A DNA stretch of 64,000 nucleotides, taken from Folioceros fuciformis (Eukaryota > Anthocerotophyta > Anthocerotopsida > Anthocerotales). The notes beneath the pieces were generated by a model, which did no database searches, was not told where the DNA came from, and saw only the letters and a list, made by a program, of their open reading frames with translations. Positions 1-11,153 of this stretch are shown here, piece by piece. The number at the start of each line of letters is the position of its first letter. The stretch's first letter is position 1. The stretch is from NCBI GenBank assembly GCA_049999805.1, contig JBNGIO010005827.1:49726-113725 (forward strand), read 5' to 3'. The position numbers and the translations under genes are program-made.

Positions 1-152
1 GAGATGTACTGCAACGGGTCCTGGAACTCTTCCTCAGTAGGGTAGAACACGGGTGCCTCTTCGATTGCAAGAGCACCTACGAGTCCTTCAGTCTTAACTT
101 CTACTTTCGGCTTTAGTGGAGGCAACTCAGCTTTCTGCCTGCCCCTGGCCAT
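1..152 (-). CDS. JmjN-containing first exon of a KDM5/JMJ17-like lysine demethylase (partial)
   Basis: The minus strand reads open from an ATG at 152-150 to the window edge, about 50 codons. It starts MARGRQKAEL and then gives the JmjN signature APVFYPTEEEFQDPLQYI. JmjN is the N-terminal partner of the JmjC Fe(II)/2-oxoglutarate demethylase core, which would lie off the window to the left. Plant KDM5-type proteins (JMJ17 group) begin with a similar short basic leader and the same PTEDEF/PTEEEF spelling, so an H3K4 demethylase acting in the nucleus is the best guess. Other JmjN families such as JMJ14/18 or REF6 are less likely but cannot be excluded from 50 residues. The ATG was chosen because JmjN follows at the usual distance. 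Family sure, subfamily moderate. Confidence 0.75.
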   Translation of the reverse strand, partial: MARGRQKAELPPLKPKVEVKTEGLVGALAIEEAPVFYPTEEEFQDPLQYI

Positions 153-1390
153 CCCCTGGTGAAGCTGATTTCCTTGACCAAGGAGGTCAACGCACAGACC
201 CACCCACGGCGTTCGGAGATCCCCGGCCTAAGAGAGCTGACCAGTGAGAGCCTGCAGAAATAGAGAGAACGGTCAGCTGACTCCAGACGCGAGCAACAAC
301 AACACTGGCCCACGAAGCTGATACCTGCCCGGACTAACGAAAGTGTGAAGGTGATCGGAAGTTTTTCCTCACCTCCAGTTTCACAACCGCCTCCATCGCG
401 AAATGGCATGTCACTTCATCGTAAGAGTCGATCTGCTCACCTACAACATAAACCAGCCCTAAACGATGATGATCTAAACCGACTCTACTCTGACATTCAG
501 CTAACATCGAGAGCACAAATGAACGTCCGACCCAGCTTCGCAGCCACATGTCATCTCCAACCGCACATCCTTCCCTCACCCTTCTTCTCCGTCCCCATAA
601 TCTAGTATGGGCCCAGCACACTACCATGCCCGACCTACTTGATTGCAGACCGCAAATCTCAAATGTCACAATGATCAACCAGCCACAGGCAGGGGTAGAT
701 GCAAAACTTCAGTACTCCAGCAGAAGCATTCGATTTCGAACAGTCCAGATCTATGGAAAGCTCACCTGCTGTGGCCAACTTGTGCTCCACAAATAAAGAT
801 GTCACCGGCCAGCAAATCTAACAACACCACAAGGAGCAAAAACATGGACAGAGGCGTGTCAGAGGAGAGGAAACAGGAGAAACGGGACGGCAGAGTCCCG
901 AGGTTGATGTAGCACGCCGCTGAAATACCAGAGCATGTAGAGCGAAAGGCATGACTTTCGTTGGAATTTGGTGAGCCGGATATTTCCGAACCGTTTCACA
1001 CACATATATACCTATGATTTTGCCAAATACGGATTTGTCAAATAGATTGGTGATGTTCAGCGCAGCGCACAAAGGTGCATACATAGAATCTCAAGCCATA
1101 TCGAAATCGCCTGAATATTTATGTTTCAAGAGAAATTTTTAGACTTTATTATTAAAAATAGAAATCCATCTACCCCTAAAAAGAGAAGCAACACCCATAG
1201 TGGACACCTAATCAAGGGGACTAGCCCTAAAATTACGCCTCTCAAAATTGCCTATTGTCAAAGGACTCCACGATGGCTGTGGCGGATGAGAACACGATCC
1301 ACTATTTAGGGTGAGGCAGAAGTGTCTTAATGGACCTTTGTGACGAGACTAATGAAAACCTCCCTTGCATGCAGAGAAATATCTAGTAGC
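153..1390. other. Upstream region of the JmjN gene, no gene recognised
   Basis: This should contain the promoter and 5' leader of the minus-strand JmjN gene. Only short overlapping reading frames occur here and none resembles a known protein. A CTGCAG/G junction near 257-262 (minus strand) could be a leader-intron acceptor, but this is a guess. Confidence 0.4.
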
Positions 1391-1489
1391 ACTTGAATCC
1401 CATCACCTAAGGCTTACCAATTGAATCCCATCACCTAAGGCTTACCACTTGAATCCCATCACCTAAGGCTTACCACTGAATCCCATCAC
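1391..1489. repeat. 28-bp tandem repeat, about 3.5 copies
   Basis: A unit starting TTGAATCCCATCACCTAAGG is repeated at 1393, 1421, 1449 and 1477 with a period of 28 bp. The first three copies are almost identical and the last is truncated after CATCAC and lacks one T. No coding frame runs through it. Confidence 0.9.
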
Positions 1490-2689
1490 TGGCGGTGGTT
1501 CCGGCTCACTGTGGCAGGGTGAGCCATCAAGGCAACATCTCAGAAGATCTGGTGGCAGGATTTTCCGAGAGTCTAACAATAATGTGCTAGGTGTCAGTAT
1601 GAATTTAGATAGGTGAGGGCATCTTGCATGGTGCTGTGAATGACAGCAGCTAGTTGTAAACGTAGCTGGAAGGACGTCGAGTGCCGTTGGTAGTGGAGGC
1701 CTCCGTCCATAAAACGTCCTTAGCTCTAGTTAGACATAGCCACTTCTCCCAGCTCTTGGTCACGGAGGAGTCCTCTCGCTCAAGGGGAGCGGAGGACCTC
1801 GTTGGCTGGCATGTGTGCCACCATCTCGAAGGAGGTGGTCAGGAGGGGGGTTGTGGTCAAGTTTTCTAGCAGTTGGCCTAGTGCCCTGCAAGTTCTCGCC
1901 CCTCCCTAAGGTCGGTGGTGGGTGTGGTTGCTGTTAGTCGAAGTAGTAAAGCCTTGGGAAGGAGTCCCTAGAGATACCTGCTAACCAACACCGGGGGCCA
2001 CGACACGGCAGGCTGGAGAAACGAACTAGTCTGTTGGTCACTTGTGGCTAACGTAGAAGCTAGAGGAGCACGTAGTGGATGAAGACTCTTCTCTTCTTTC
2101 AACGTCCAGTGGTTTCTAGCCACCTACTCTAAAAACGTGTGTATTGAGAGCGACTTATAGTTGGTGTGGTAGAACAGGTAAGTAGATAGTTGCTTCTAGC
2201 ATGACACCGGACTCATTGGGACGGACTCCATGAATACTACTACAACAACCGCTGATGATGTAGCCTCGACAGTCGGATTGACAGCCCCACATGGTACCTA
2301 GTACTTGGGTGGTCCTTAGTTCTCCTTTTTTCCTTGTCTCCTCCCCCCCCCCCTTCCACCTTCTTCTCCACCTTCATTCCTACCCCCATCCTTACCCCCT
2401 TCTTCTCCTATGTTGCTTCTACTTCCACCATGTTTCCTCTTTGTCCCTCACCCCTTCTCCTTAGTCTCTACCCTAAGTACTAGTCGTACAAAACCCTTGC
2501 TCTACACAAACATCATACGCCTTTTGTCAGAGTGCATTGCGGCAGAGCCCTGAGAGCAATTGACCTCCCTCTCCCCCACAAATCTACACACCTTCCACCT
2601 ACGAACATCAACTACCATTGCCCACAAACGCATGTCTAGCACAAGAGGCAACAATGATTTTGCTCCCATGCATCCCACGTCTTGTGCTT
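1490..2689. other. Non-coding, with a polypyrimidine tract at about 2327-2470
   Basis: No protein is recognised. A strongly strand-asymmetric C/T-rich stretch, including a run of ten or more C, lies at about 2327-2470. It may belong to the tail of the CACTA element that lies immediately to the right, but no CACTA terminal repeat was seen. Confidence 0.4.
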
Positions 2690-3175
2690 GTGCTCCTAGC
2701 CAGACTCCTCTTCATCATCCTTCCACCCACGTGTGGGATCATCTGTTAAGGCCCAATGCCGATTTCCGGCGAGAGGATCAGGGTGTAGTAAGCATTGCAT
2801 GACTTGCCCGGGCCACACAAAAGGCCCATCCTTGCTATCAACCCTATAAGCACATCGCCGTCCAAGGTTGACCAAGTCAAACCCACAAAATGTGGTCCGT
2901 AGGAAGGGAGGTTGGGCATCTATGTCACTCTCATACAACCTCACCTTCAACATGAGTGGTCTGATGTCCTCAGAGATGAAGAGACGCAATATTTTTTTCA
3001 ACATGATCGTAGAAAGTTCACGCATGTGGTCCCTCACCTAGCAGGCTAACCAAGAACATTGCAAACAGCACTATCTTGGGTTGTTGTTCGATGGTAGTTT
3101 GCCACCATGGTTCGAAGGTGACTACCTTTGCTAAGCATGTGCCAGTAAGCTATTGATGTGGAATGTGGGCCTGCC
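2690..3175 (-). pseudogene. CACTA (En/Spm) TNP2-type transposase, C-terminal remnant
   Basis: Minus-strand reading gives a stretch with VRLYESDIDAQPPF, GFDLVNLGRRCAYRVD and GPFVWPGQVMQCLLHPDP. These fit the DUF4216-like region found at the C-terminus of plant CACTA transposases (pattern: VN..., then ePFvla.Qa.Q). The next upstream coding piece continues beyond Copia-1, at 9464-10514 on the same strand, so the two are halves of one gene split by Copia-1. Stops occur between 3040 and 3175, so it is dead. The DUF4216 match is by eye and weaker than the DUF4218 match of the other half. Confidence 0.55.
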
Positions 3176-3425
3176 TGTGGAAGTTAATTAGGTTTAATTA
3201 ACTTAAATAGGCAGGCTTTAGATTAATTATTAATTAGGCACCCGAATCGTTAAATGATATGAAGCGCCACCACGTTTCATATGGTCGTGACTCTAGACTA
3301 ACCGTCACATTCCTCGCTTCGTGAACAGGCATAAGCACGCCTTCAGAGGCCAAGGTCTCGGCCAATAAATTATCCTTCCTTTTTCATGTTCTGATCTCTC
3401 TCTCTCGATCCATCGACTATCTTTA
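3176..3425 (+). repeat. 5' LTR of Copia-1
   Basis: 250 bp starting TGTGGAAGTTAATTAGG and ending at CTATCTTTA just before the primer-binding site. It contains AT-rich inverted motifs (TTAATTAGGTTTAATTAA), AATAAATTA near 3366 and a TC microsatellite before the end. It carries the promoter and poly(A) signals of the element by family knowledge. Confidence 0.92.
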
Positions 3426-3446
3426 TGGTATCAGAGCCATGCTCGG
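3426..3446 (+). promoter_or_regulatory. Primer-binding site (tRNA-iMet) of Copia-1
   Basis: TGGTATCAGAGCCATGCTC follows the LTR without spacer. TGGTATCAGAGC is the standard complement of the 3' end of plant initiator methionine tRNA used by Copia elements. Confidence 0.9.
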
Positions 3447-3748
3447 TTTTTTATAGAGTCCATCCGCCCTCTATCGAGGAGCAGCTTTTCTGTCTCCTGG
3501 ACAGGAAGCAGATGGACTGTTTTCAACACCCTGTACAATAATCAATCAGATTAGAACCAAATGGATCCAGCATCCCCCCCTAGCAATTGCGCTGTCTACA
3601 AAAGCACGAAATGTATTAAAAATCTGCCACATGCTCAATTCTGTAGTCTCATCACTGCATTAAAGAAAGCCCTAAGCAGATTCGGAGAGATGTCAGATGC
3701 TTTTCTTGCATATGCCGTTGTGCATTATTACAGCTAGCGTCTTGCATT

Positions 3749-4342
3749 ATGCCGAGGAGGAGAGGTAGAAGGTTGCCAGAAACTGCTAACCTGTTTGTAG
3801 GTGCACCAGGAGAATCGGTTGCATCACAGCATCGTAGATTGAACCTTTTTTTCAGTTCGCACTGTAGAAACCTGTATCAGCAGTCATGCGCACCACTCCA
3901 GGGTCAGAACTTACAACAAATTAGGCCTGATCTCCTGCACAGTCTACGCGCACTAAGCCGTGACATTGCTCGAGCACAATTAGTTTCTTTCCAAGAACAG
4001 CAAAAACTTGCACGTAACACTCACCTACTGTGTCGCAATTGCGTAGCCAAGCAATCTACCATTCCATCCTCTACTGACCAGCTTCTTGCAAAGGTTCATG
4101 ACCAAGTCATGCTGCAATCCCAACGCATAAAAGAAACCAACATCAAATTAGACGCACTGTTTGCACAAGGTCAGTTGAACTCGCTGGCTGTACCTGCACA
4201 CCCAAGAACCAACACGCAATGTGAGAGCACCGTTTTTGGAGCATCAGCACCTGTGCAATCAAGAAACATGAAAGCCGCGGAGATTGAGTGCAAGGATCCG
4301 GAGGCGTGCGCCGCAAGGGCTGCTCGACCTTTTTTTTTTTAA
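3749..4342 (+). CDS. Extra 197-aa ORF between 5' LTR and gag of Copia-1
   Basis: An open frame starts MPRRRGRRLPETANLF and stays open for 197 codons upstream of gag. It is rich in Q, R, S and A, with a probable helical middle (about residues 60-130) and a CRNC pair near residue 95. It matches no Copia domain I know. The frame ends in a homopolymer (PFFF from a run of T at 4330-4340), where a slip may have cut it from the following gag frame, so it could be the N-terminal part of a longer Gag. It may also be a leader ORF peculiar to this family. Function unknown. Confidence 0.45.
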   Translation: MPRRRGRRLPETANLFVGAPGESVASQHRRLNLFFSSHCRNLYQQSCAPLQGQNLQQIRPDLLHSLRALSRDIARAQLVSFQEQQKLARNTHLLCRNCVAKQSTIPSSTDQLLAKVHDQVMLQSQRIKETNIKLDALFAQGQLNSLAVPAHPRTNTQCESTVFGASAPVQSRNMKAAEIECKDPEACAARAARPFFF

Positions 4343-4485
4343 AAAAACAATGGCTGTACATGTCACAAGGCGGGAGAGGCAATCGCAGCCGTCGCACACC
4401 AAACCATGGTGCCGAATCAAGTCAAGGGTGAAGCAATACAAGTGAAGAATCAGGGTTTTATCCCCTACCGGAAGATCCCTCTTCA

Positions 4486-5565
4486 TTGTTTCAAACACCT
4501 GACCAGACAGCCTCTCCACAGTCCAGTACATCTCCCCCTCCCTCTTACCTTGTACATTTAGCACAGCTAGCACACGCTGCACAGAGTGCACAGTCAACAA
4601 GCAACGAGCGAATAGCTCAAGCCACAAGGGCTGCACTAGCCGCGCACGTAGTGAACACCATGGCTAAGCAACCTGTCACAAATAACACAACCATCAATAA
4701 TTTGAAAATAGATTTTAAGGAAAAAGATAGGTTCAACGGATCCCAATTTGACATTTGGGCTCTCCGGGTCCAAACAATCCTAAAAGAAAATGACCTGTGG
4801 GATGTGGTTACTGGCACCACTCCCAAACCAGCTGCCACAGCTCCTCGGGCAAAACGAGATGCATGGGCGAAAATGGATCTCCGAGCTTTGGCAGTTATCC
4901 AGTCTGCACTGGATGGTTTAATGATGCATCACACTCACGATGCTCAATCCACGAAGGATGTTTGGGACTCCTTGTCCCAAATCTACAGAGTATCAAATGG
5001 TTCGTCCGTGGTTAGTGCTACTCGAGCTTTTTACAATTGCAAGATGAAAGAACATGAATCTGTGGAGCAACATGTTCAAAAGTTTCGAATGCTACATTCG
5101 AAGCTTACCTCCAGCGGCACAAGGACTACTGAGATGCAGGCAGCAATCGCACTCTTGCTGTCCCTACCTGAGAGCTACAGGACGTTCGTTAGTAATCACA
5201 GCTCAAACTTGAGGAATGTGGCGCAAGCCACACCAGCAGGCCAAGTACCTGCAGTAAAATTATCAGACCTTATTGGAGCACTTCTCGAGGAGGAGTCCAC
5301 AAGGCATGCCAGCAGGGGCATTTCATCCTCCAGAGGAGAGTCGTCGAACAAAGCCCTCTTTTCAAATAGAGGTCCAAAATGGCAGCAACCTTGCCAGTCA
5401 TGGCAACCACAGAGCGGTGGTACACATGCAAGCAACAAGCAACGTCCTGCCTCATCTCCAGCGAAGAAAAAGGGCCAGTGCAACTGGTGCCTTATACCTG
5501 GCCACTGGGAGTCCGAATGCCGAAAAAAAGAAAGCAGGAGAGCCACAGCGTACAGCTCCCCCTGA
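4486..5565 (+). CDS. Copia-1 Gag (UBN2-type capsid with CCHC knuckle)
   Basis: 359 codons. The N-terminal 80 residues are Ala/Gln-rich. The Copia capsid begins around residue 75 with FKEKDRFNGSQFDIWALR and continues with the LWDVVTG and WDSLSQIYR signatures. A zinc knuckle CNWCLIPGHWESEC (C332, C335, H340, C345) near the C-terminus binds nucleic acid. In the family Gag forms cytoplasmic particles that package the element's RNA. The frame is intact here, unlike pol. Protease continues in a different frame (+1 shift around 5480-5570), which may be decay or programmed shifting. The homologous Gag of Copia-2 shares the FKEKDRF and GIPGHWE spellings, so the two elements are related. Confidence 0.88.
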   Translation: MFQTPDQTASPQSSTSPPPSYLVHLAQLAHAAQSAQSTSNERIAQATRAALAAHVVNTMAKQPVTNNTTINNLKIDFKEKDRFNGSQFDIWALRVQTILKENDLWDVVTGTTPKPAATAPRAKRDAWAKMDLRALAVIQSALDGLMMHHTHDAQSTKDVWDSLSQIYRVSNGSSVVSATRAFYNCKMKEHESVEQHVQKFRMLHSKLTSSGTRTTEMQAAIALLLSLPESYRTFVSNHSSNLRNVAQATPAGQVPAVKLSDLIGALLEEESTRHASRGISSSRGESSNKALFSNRGPKWQQPCQSWQPQSGGTHASNKQRPASSPAKKKGQCNWCLIPGHWESECRKKESRRATAYSSP

Positions 5566-8500
5566 AACCAATGTGGTACAGAAACAACCCAACACCCTGT
5601 TAGCTGTGTACATGGTCTCTACCCCTCTGTACAAGCAGGCATGGTATCTGGACTCTGGCGCATCCTCGCATATCTGTCACACTCTCTCTGCCTTCTCTGA
5701 GTATAGGAAGGTCCTAGAGGGTAGGTCGTGTTACTAGGGGATGACAGAGGTCTGCCTCTCAAAGGTATTGGAAACGTTCTAGTGGTCCTTAGCAATGGCA
5801 GCACCCTGGATCTTCTCGATGTCCTGCATGTGCCAGCAATGGTAAAGAACTTGGTCTTAGTCTACCTTTTAGACTCCCAGCACCAATTAAAAATCATCTT
5901 TACCAAAGGACAATGCAATATTGTCGATTCACATTCACAAAATTCAGTGGTAGCAGTAGGCACACCTATCCACAACCTGTACTAGCTGGATATCTCTTAC
6001 AAGCTTGGCAAGCCCTCTGTCAACTTGACTCAAGAGCAACAGGCAGAACGGGACACCATGCTCTGGCACTGCCGCCTAGGGCATGTCAACTTTGACAAAC
6101 TCAAAACCATGGTGGCCAGCAATACCTTGTATCGTGAGAAGTTCATGATCAAATTTGCCGAGAAGCAATTCTGTGAAGCTTGCGTTTTTGGCAAGCACCA
6201 TCGAGCTCCCTATAAGGACAAACATCCAACCCGAGACAACAAGCTTCTGGAGTTAGTGCACTCAGACCTCTGTGGCCCGATGTCTACAGCTTCTTTTGGA
6301 GGTGCACGATATATACTGCCATTCATCGATGACTGGAGCAGGTACATCGTAGTTTACCTGATACGGGAGAAGAGTCAAACCTCTGACTGTTTTCAAGGAT
6401 ACGTTGCATTTGCCCAACGCCAAACCGGTGAGCTGATCAAGACCTTGCGAAGTGATAATGGTGGAGAATACTGCTCCAATGCCTTCAAAGAATTCTGCCA
6501 GAACAGGGCATTGCTAGGCAGTATACTACTCTCCACACCTCTGCACAAAATTCAGTCGCTGAGGTGAGTAACAGACACATCCAGGAACAAGCAAAAGCCA
6601 TGATGCATCAAGCACGCTTGTCAAAAGGATACTGGGGAGAGGCAGTTGCAAGTGCTGCTTACATCCGTAACAGGCTCCCCACCAGTGTGTTTCTTGGAGC
6701 AACCCCATATGATCGATGGACCAATTCCAAGCCTCGTATCAACCATCTTCGGCTATTCGGCTCACTTGCGTATGCTCATTTATCTGAAGACCAGAGGGTA
6801 AAAATGGACTACAAGGCTCGGAAGTACGTGTTTGTCGGATATAATGAGGGCATAAAAGGATATAAGTTACTTGATCCTGACACAAGGACCACGACACACT
6901 CTAGGAGTGTTGTTTTCAACGAGCTTTTCCTGCTCACTGCCCAAAGCCAGCAGCCAGCTATAGCCGACCAGGCTTCGTCCTGCTCCTAATACGACGATGG
7001 TGATGACACGTCAACCTCAGTCTAGTTGCACAGCTCCTCACACACAGATCCCTTTGCTGTTCAGGCACCTGTCGACATTTCAGTTAGCATCTTCCCAGAT
7101 GATGAAACTGCAGACAGTGATGAGCACGAGGATGAGGGTGCACATGAGGATGCAATAGCTGAAAGCCAGCTGGACATACCTGAGCCAAGCATACCTGAAA
7201 CTGCTGCAGCCCCTGAATCTGTTGTGCAGCCTCGGCGTGGAATAGACCTTGGCACACGTAGACACACTTCTTCGCCCTCTGAGTGGACTAATCCCCCACT
7301 AACCTACAACACCTTTCTGGTGCAAGAAGACTCCAGTCTAGACAGCTTAGGGGAACCACTGTCCTACAAAGAAGCCATCTCTGGCCCAGAAGCTGCTAAG
7401 TGGGAGGAGGCTATTGCATCAGAATATTAGTCCCTAATTGATAACGGTACGTGGGAGTTAGCTGACCTACCACCTGGCAGGAAACCTGTTACCTGCAAAT
7501 GGGTATTTAAAAAGAAGTTGGCAGCAGATGGCAGTGTTGCACGCTGTAAGGCACGACTTGTTGCCAAAGGTTTCAGTCAGGTCAAAGGCCTGGATTACAC
7601 AGAAACTTTCTCTCCGATTGTAAGGGCCACATCCATTCGGGCACTATTTGCCCTGGCAGCACAGTATGACTATGTCATGGAGCACATGGACGTCAAAACT
7701 GCTTTCCTCAACGGAACCCTGGATGAAACCATACACATGTGTCAGCCTGAGGGGTTCATAGACAAAACATACACTAATAAAGCATGTAGGCTGATTAAGA
7801 CAATATATGGGTTGAAATAATCTCCCTGTGCCTGGTACTACCGAATAGACACTTACTTGAAGAAGTCTGGATTTCTGCAAAGTGAGGCAGATACAAATGT
7901 ATACAAACTGGTGGAGCGAGATGGCATAGTATTTTTAGCATCGTATGTCGACGACGCAGTGCTCATCTCCAGCAATCCCAAGCTCACAGCCAAGGTTAAG
8001 TCCATCCTTACCTCAGAGTGTTCGATGTCAGACTTAGGCAAATTAACTTGGTTCCTAGGCGTCGAAATCCAACAGAACCTGGCAACACACACAGTGTTCA
8101 TTCACCAGGCACAATACGTTAGTCGGGTCCTGGCCAGGTTCAGGATGTCAAAATGCAAACCAGCCTCAACTCCTATGGCTGTTGGAGAAAAATTGAGTAT
8201 GGATCAGTCTCCCAAAACCGAACTGGAATGGCAACAGATGGAGAAGGTACCCTACCGTTCAGCAATGTGCTCCTTGATTTATTGCAGAAATTGGACTTGT
8301 CCAGATTTGTCCTATGCAGTGGAAGCTACTGCCCAGTTCCTGACTTGCTATGGACCTGCGCATTGGACATGCGTGCAACGAATCATGAGGTACCTAAAGG
8401 GAACGTCCAAACTTGGACTGCTGTACAAACAACATCCTAAAAATCTGCTACTTACATGCTTCTGCGACGCCGACTGGGCCACTGATGCTGACACCCGCAA

Positions 8501-8936
8501 ATCAATCTCTGCCAACTGCCTCCTCCTTGGAACAAGTGAGTATGATGCCACAGTTATCTCGTGGTACAGCAAAAAGCAGCAGGTCGTTGCCCTGTCATCC
8601 ACCGAAGCGGAGTATGCTGCAACAGCCACAGCAGCTCAGGACATCGTGTACACGAGAGAACTGCTAACTTCACGTGGTGAAAGTCAAACCGCACCTACCC
8701 TTCTCTTGTGTGACAACCAATCGGCAATAGCCCTGGCTCAGAACCCGGTGATGCATGCCAGGACTAAGCATGTTGAGATTAAACATCATTTTATTCGTCA
8801 GGTCATTAGCAATGGGCAAGCTAGCCTGCAGTATGTTCCTACCAACAGCAACGTGTCGGACATCCTAACAAAAGCTCTAGCCAAAGACAGGCATGACAGG
8901 TTTTGTAAGGCTATGGGCATGTCCGAGGGTGTCTAA
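5566..8936 (+). pseudogene. Copia-1 Pol: protease, integrase, reverse transcriptase, RNase H (broken)
   Basis: Protease shows WYLDSGASSHIC at about 5643. Integrase starts at about 6055 with WHCRLGHVN and CEACVFGKHH (zinc part). It continues through HSDLCGPM, FIDDWSRY and TLRSDNGGEYC, then the C-terminal RNRLPTSVFLGATPYD. Reverse transcriptase starts at about 7518 with CKARLVAKGFSQ and DVKTAFLNG, with the active site YVDDAVL near 7945. RNase H has CDADWATDADTRKS, SSTEAEYAA and ARTKHVEIKHHFIRQ, ending at 8936. Breaks: frame changes near 5570, 5735, 5990, 6560 and 7000, a TAG at about 7428, and TAA directly after IYGLK at 7818, where a Gln codon is normal. The long 7857-8936 frame is still open. 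Catalytic residues look intact but the polyprotein cannot be made. Confidence 0.9.
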
Positions 8937-9202
8937 GTCTGCACAAACTCCCACGTCAGCACAGTGCTTGCATAAAGATTCATGCAGGTCTTCAGACTTC
9001 AAGACTTCAGCTGTTCTTGAACTTGCGAGTTGGCATTACCGTGGAGCATGTGTGCCAAGGTTCTGTACAGGGAGCACGAGTGTCAGCTGCAGAAAGGACT
9101 GTCAAAGAACACCAGCAGTGGGAGCCAGATCCCAGTTGGAGACTCACCATAGCGGATGATAAGACTAAAGCATGAAACTGAGAAGTAATCCAAGCTCTGC
9201 TT

Positions 9203-9211
9203 AAGTGGGAG
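9203..9211 (+). promoter_or_regulatory. Polypurine tract of Copia-1
   Basis: AAGTGGGAG directly abuts the TGTGG start of the 3' LTR. This is the expected plus-strand priming site. Copia-2 has the same nonamer before its own 3' LTR. Confidence 0.85.
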
Positions 9212-9463
9212 TGTGGAAGTTAATTAGGTTTAATTAACTTAAATAGGCAGGTTTTAGATTAATTATTAATTAGGCACCCGAATCGTTAAATGATATGAAG
9301 TGCCACCACGTTTCATACGGTTGTGACTCTAGACTAACCGTCACATTCCTCGCTTTGTGAACAGGCACGAGCACGCCTTAAGAGGCCAAGGTCACGGCCA
9401 ATAAATTATCCTTCCTTTTTCGTGTTCTAATCTCTCTCTCTCTCGATCCTTCGACTATCTTTA
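9212..9463 (+). repeat. 3' LTR of Copia-1
   Basis: 252 bp, about 95 percent identical to the 5' LTR by eye, and 2 bp longer because of one more TC in the microsatellite. Confidence 0.92.
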
Positions 9464-10514
9464 CGGCCATAATGGCTTCAACATCAGTGAACATCATTGG
9501 ATATGCATCCCATTCTCCTGCTCCACGCCTTCCATGCACCCAATCACGAAAGTTGGGTGGTTGAATCCTAGCCCTCACATGACAGATGTCCGCCTCGTAC
9601 ATTTGTAGGAACGGCTGCATAACGTCGATATTGGACAACACATAGTTGGGTATTTACACACGTTCTGTATCGGTGAGTGTGCAGGTCATGCCTATGCCTT
9701 TGGACTCTTCGTGGACTTGTTGTCTTGCATTGTCCCACACATGGCATGTGTTCGCATAATTGTGTCGAAGGAAAGCCTTCGCAAATTTTATGCACTCGGC
9801 TTGCATGTACGCTTTAGCCATGCTGCCCTCCGGCTTCGCCCATTGCCAAATGGTTTGCTTTAGCCTGCCCAAAAATCGTTTGACCGGGTACATCCACATA
9901 CAGTGAAGATGTCCGAGTGCTGCAACCTTTTCAACCAAGTGTATCACCAAGTGGGTTGAAATGTCCAATAGCTTGGGCGGGAATTGTTCCTCTATGATAC
10001 ACATAACTCTAACGCATTCCACTCACAAGGCATCAATTTCAACGACGGGAATCTTGCGTTGGTATACCCACCTATACATGCGAGTCAATCCAACGATTGC
10101 CTTATACACTTCCGGATGAATGCGATCTCGAAGGACAATTGGGAAGCGAACCTGCATCAAGATGTGCCAATCGTGGCTCTTTAATGAGACAAACTTCCCC
10201 TTTGACAACTTGGAAGCTATGTTAGATGCAAACTTGTGGGCAGCCGTATGCTCTGCATCTTGCCCACTACTACAAGATCGAAGTCCGGGCAAGAGAGCAC
10301 ATATTGCGCAAGAGGATATACTTCTTTTTCATGGTCTTGCCACAACCACGGCTTCCCACCATGGTTTTCCATGTCCACCCGCGTTGCGAAGTCATCTCGC
10401 TCCTCGGTCAAGGTATACCAGATGGCCTCAACATTATTCCTTTCCAAGTGCATGACATCCTTTAGAGCCCGCATCAACAAATGTTGCCAATATGGCAAAT
10501 AGTAAAACCATAAT
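9464..10514 (-). pseudogene. CACTA TNP2/DUF4218 transposase, central part (truncated)
   Basis: Read on the minus strand from 10514, the start is LWFYYLPYWQHLLMRALKD followed by VMHLERN. This matches the FeLPYW.....hnLDVMHiEKN signature before DUF4218 of CACTA transposases. Next come GKFVSLKSHDWHILMQ, then the DUF4218 core EEQFPPKLLDISTHLVIHLV and the MYPVKRFLGRLK and KPEGSMAKAYM motifs. Three frames are needed, so it is a pseudogene. At 9464 coding is interrupted by Copia-1 and resumes on the far side (2690-3175). At 10514 it is cut within a codon run by the palindromic repeat; its N-terminal DDE part is not in the window. Confidence 0.85.
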
Positions 10515-11043
10515 TGTGGAGTGAAATTCTATGTATAGGGACACAATGAGGCTCACATTTACCCACTATGTCGTTATAGTCCTAGGATTCGATCCCAAGG
10601 GAATGGTTTGCGTTAAGTTGTTCTAAATTTACAACTTCTACACTCTCTACAGTCAATTCCTACGCGGACGTACTCCACCACCATGCCTTACTTCACCACC
10701 ATCGTCCTGGCTCCACCACCATAGAGAGTTCCGCCGCCATGGTGGGACCCACACCCTTTGCGCATATGCGAGTCGCGGCGCCCCGAGGATGTTGAGTTTC
10801 TGGCCACGCCTGTGAAGGAGCTATGGCATGTGCAGACTAATTCTCACGCACACCAAGCCACACTCGCATTACTCTACAATCAGATCACATTGGTAGGTGC
10901 AGATTAAGGCCAACCACACCTCGGTGCTGCACTACATCACTGATTCTCATTGATTTCCCCACTCAATCTATCAGCAATCTTTCTCAGCACTTCTCAATTT
11001 CACCCACACACACTTCTCACACACCAAATCTCCACTCAATCCT

Positions 11044-11153
11044 CCTCCTTGAGCCACACAGTTTCCTCCTTGAGCCACACAAACTCCTTCTTGAGCCACA
11101 CAAACTCCTTCTTGAGCCACATAGACTCCTCCTTGAGCCACACAAACTCCTCA
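11044..11153 (-). repeat. 21-bp tandem repeat, left palindrome arm
   Basis: About five copies of CCTCCTTGAGCCACACAAACT. On the minus strand they read in frame as seven-residue repeats of the type EEFVWLK inside a short open frame (11036-11239). The right arm has the mirror array. Confidence 0.85.

Larger units (their letters stand above)
3176..9463 (+). mobile_element. Copia-1: full-length but degenerate Ty1/Copia LTR retrotransposon
   Basis: The element has near-identical LTRs at 3176-3425 and 9212-9463. A primer-binding site TGGTATCAGAGCCATGC, typical for initiator Met-tRNA, follows the 5' LTR directly. The polypurine tract AAGTGGGAG sits immediately before the 3' LTR. Gene order gag, protease, integrase, reverse transcriptase, RNase H defines Copia. 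Flanks ctgcc (3171-3175) and cggcc (9464-9468) are a plausible 5-bp target duplication with one mismatch. The LTRs differ at about 12 positions plus one 2-bp slip in a TC run, roughly 5 percent, so insertion is not recent. Several frameshifts and stops interrupt pol. It sits inside the CACTA remnant. Confidence 0.93.

Noticed and set aside
10573-10592. tRNA B-box-like GGTTCGATCCC in both palindrome arms (SINE or tRNA gene)
   Set aside because: No A box at the right distance, no cloverleaf, no poly(A) or oligo-T end.
11044-11153. CRISPR-like regularly spaced repeats
   Set aside because: Repeats are contiguous 21-bp units without unique spacers, and the DNA is eukaryotic.
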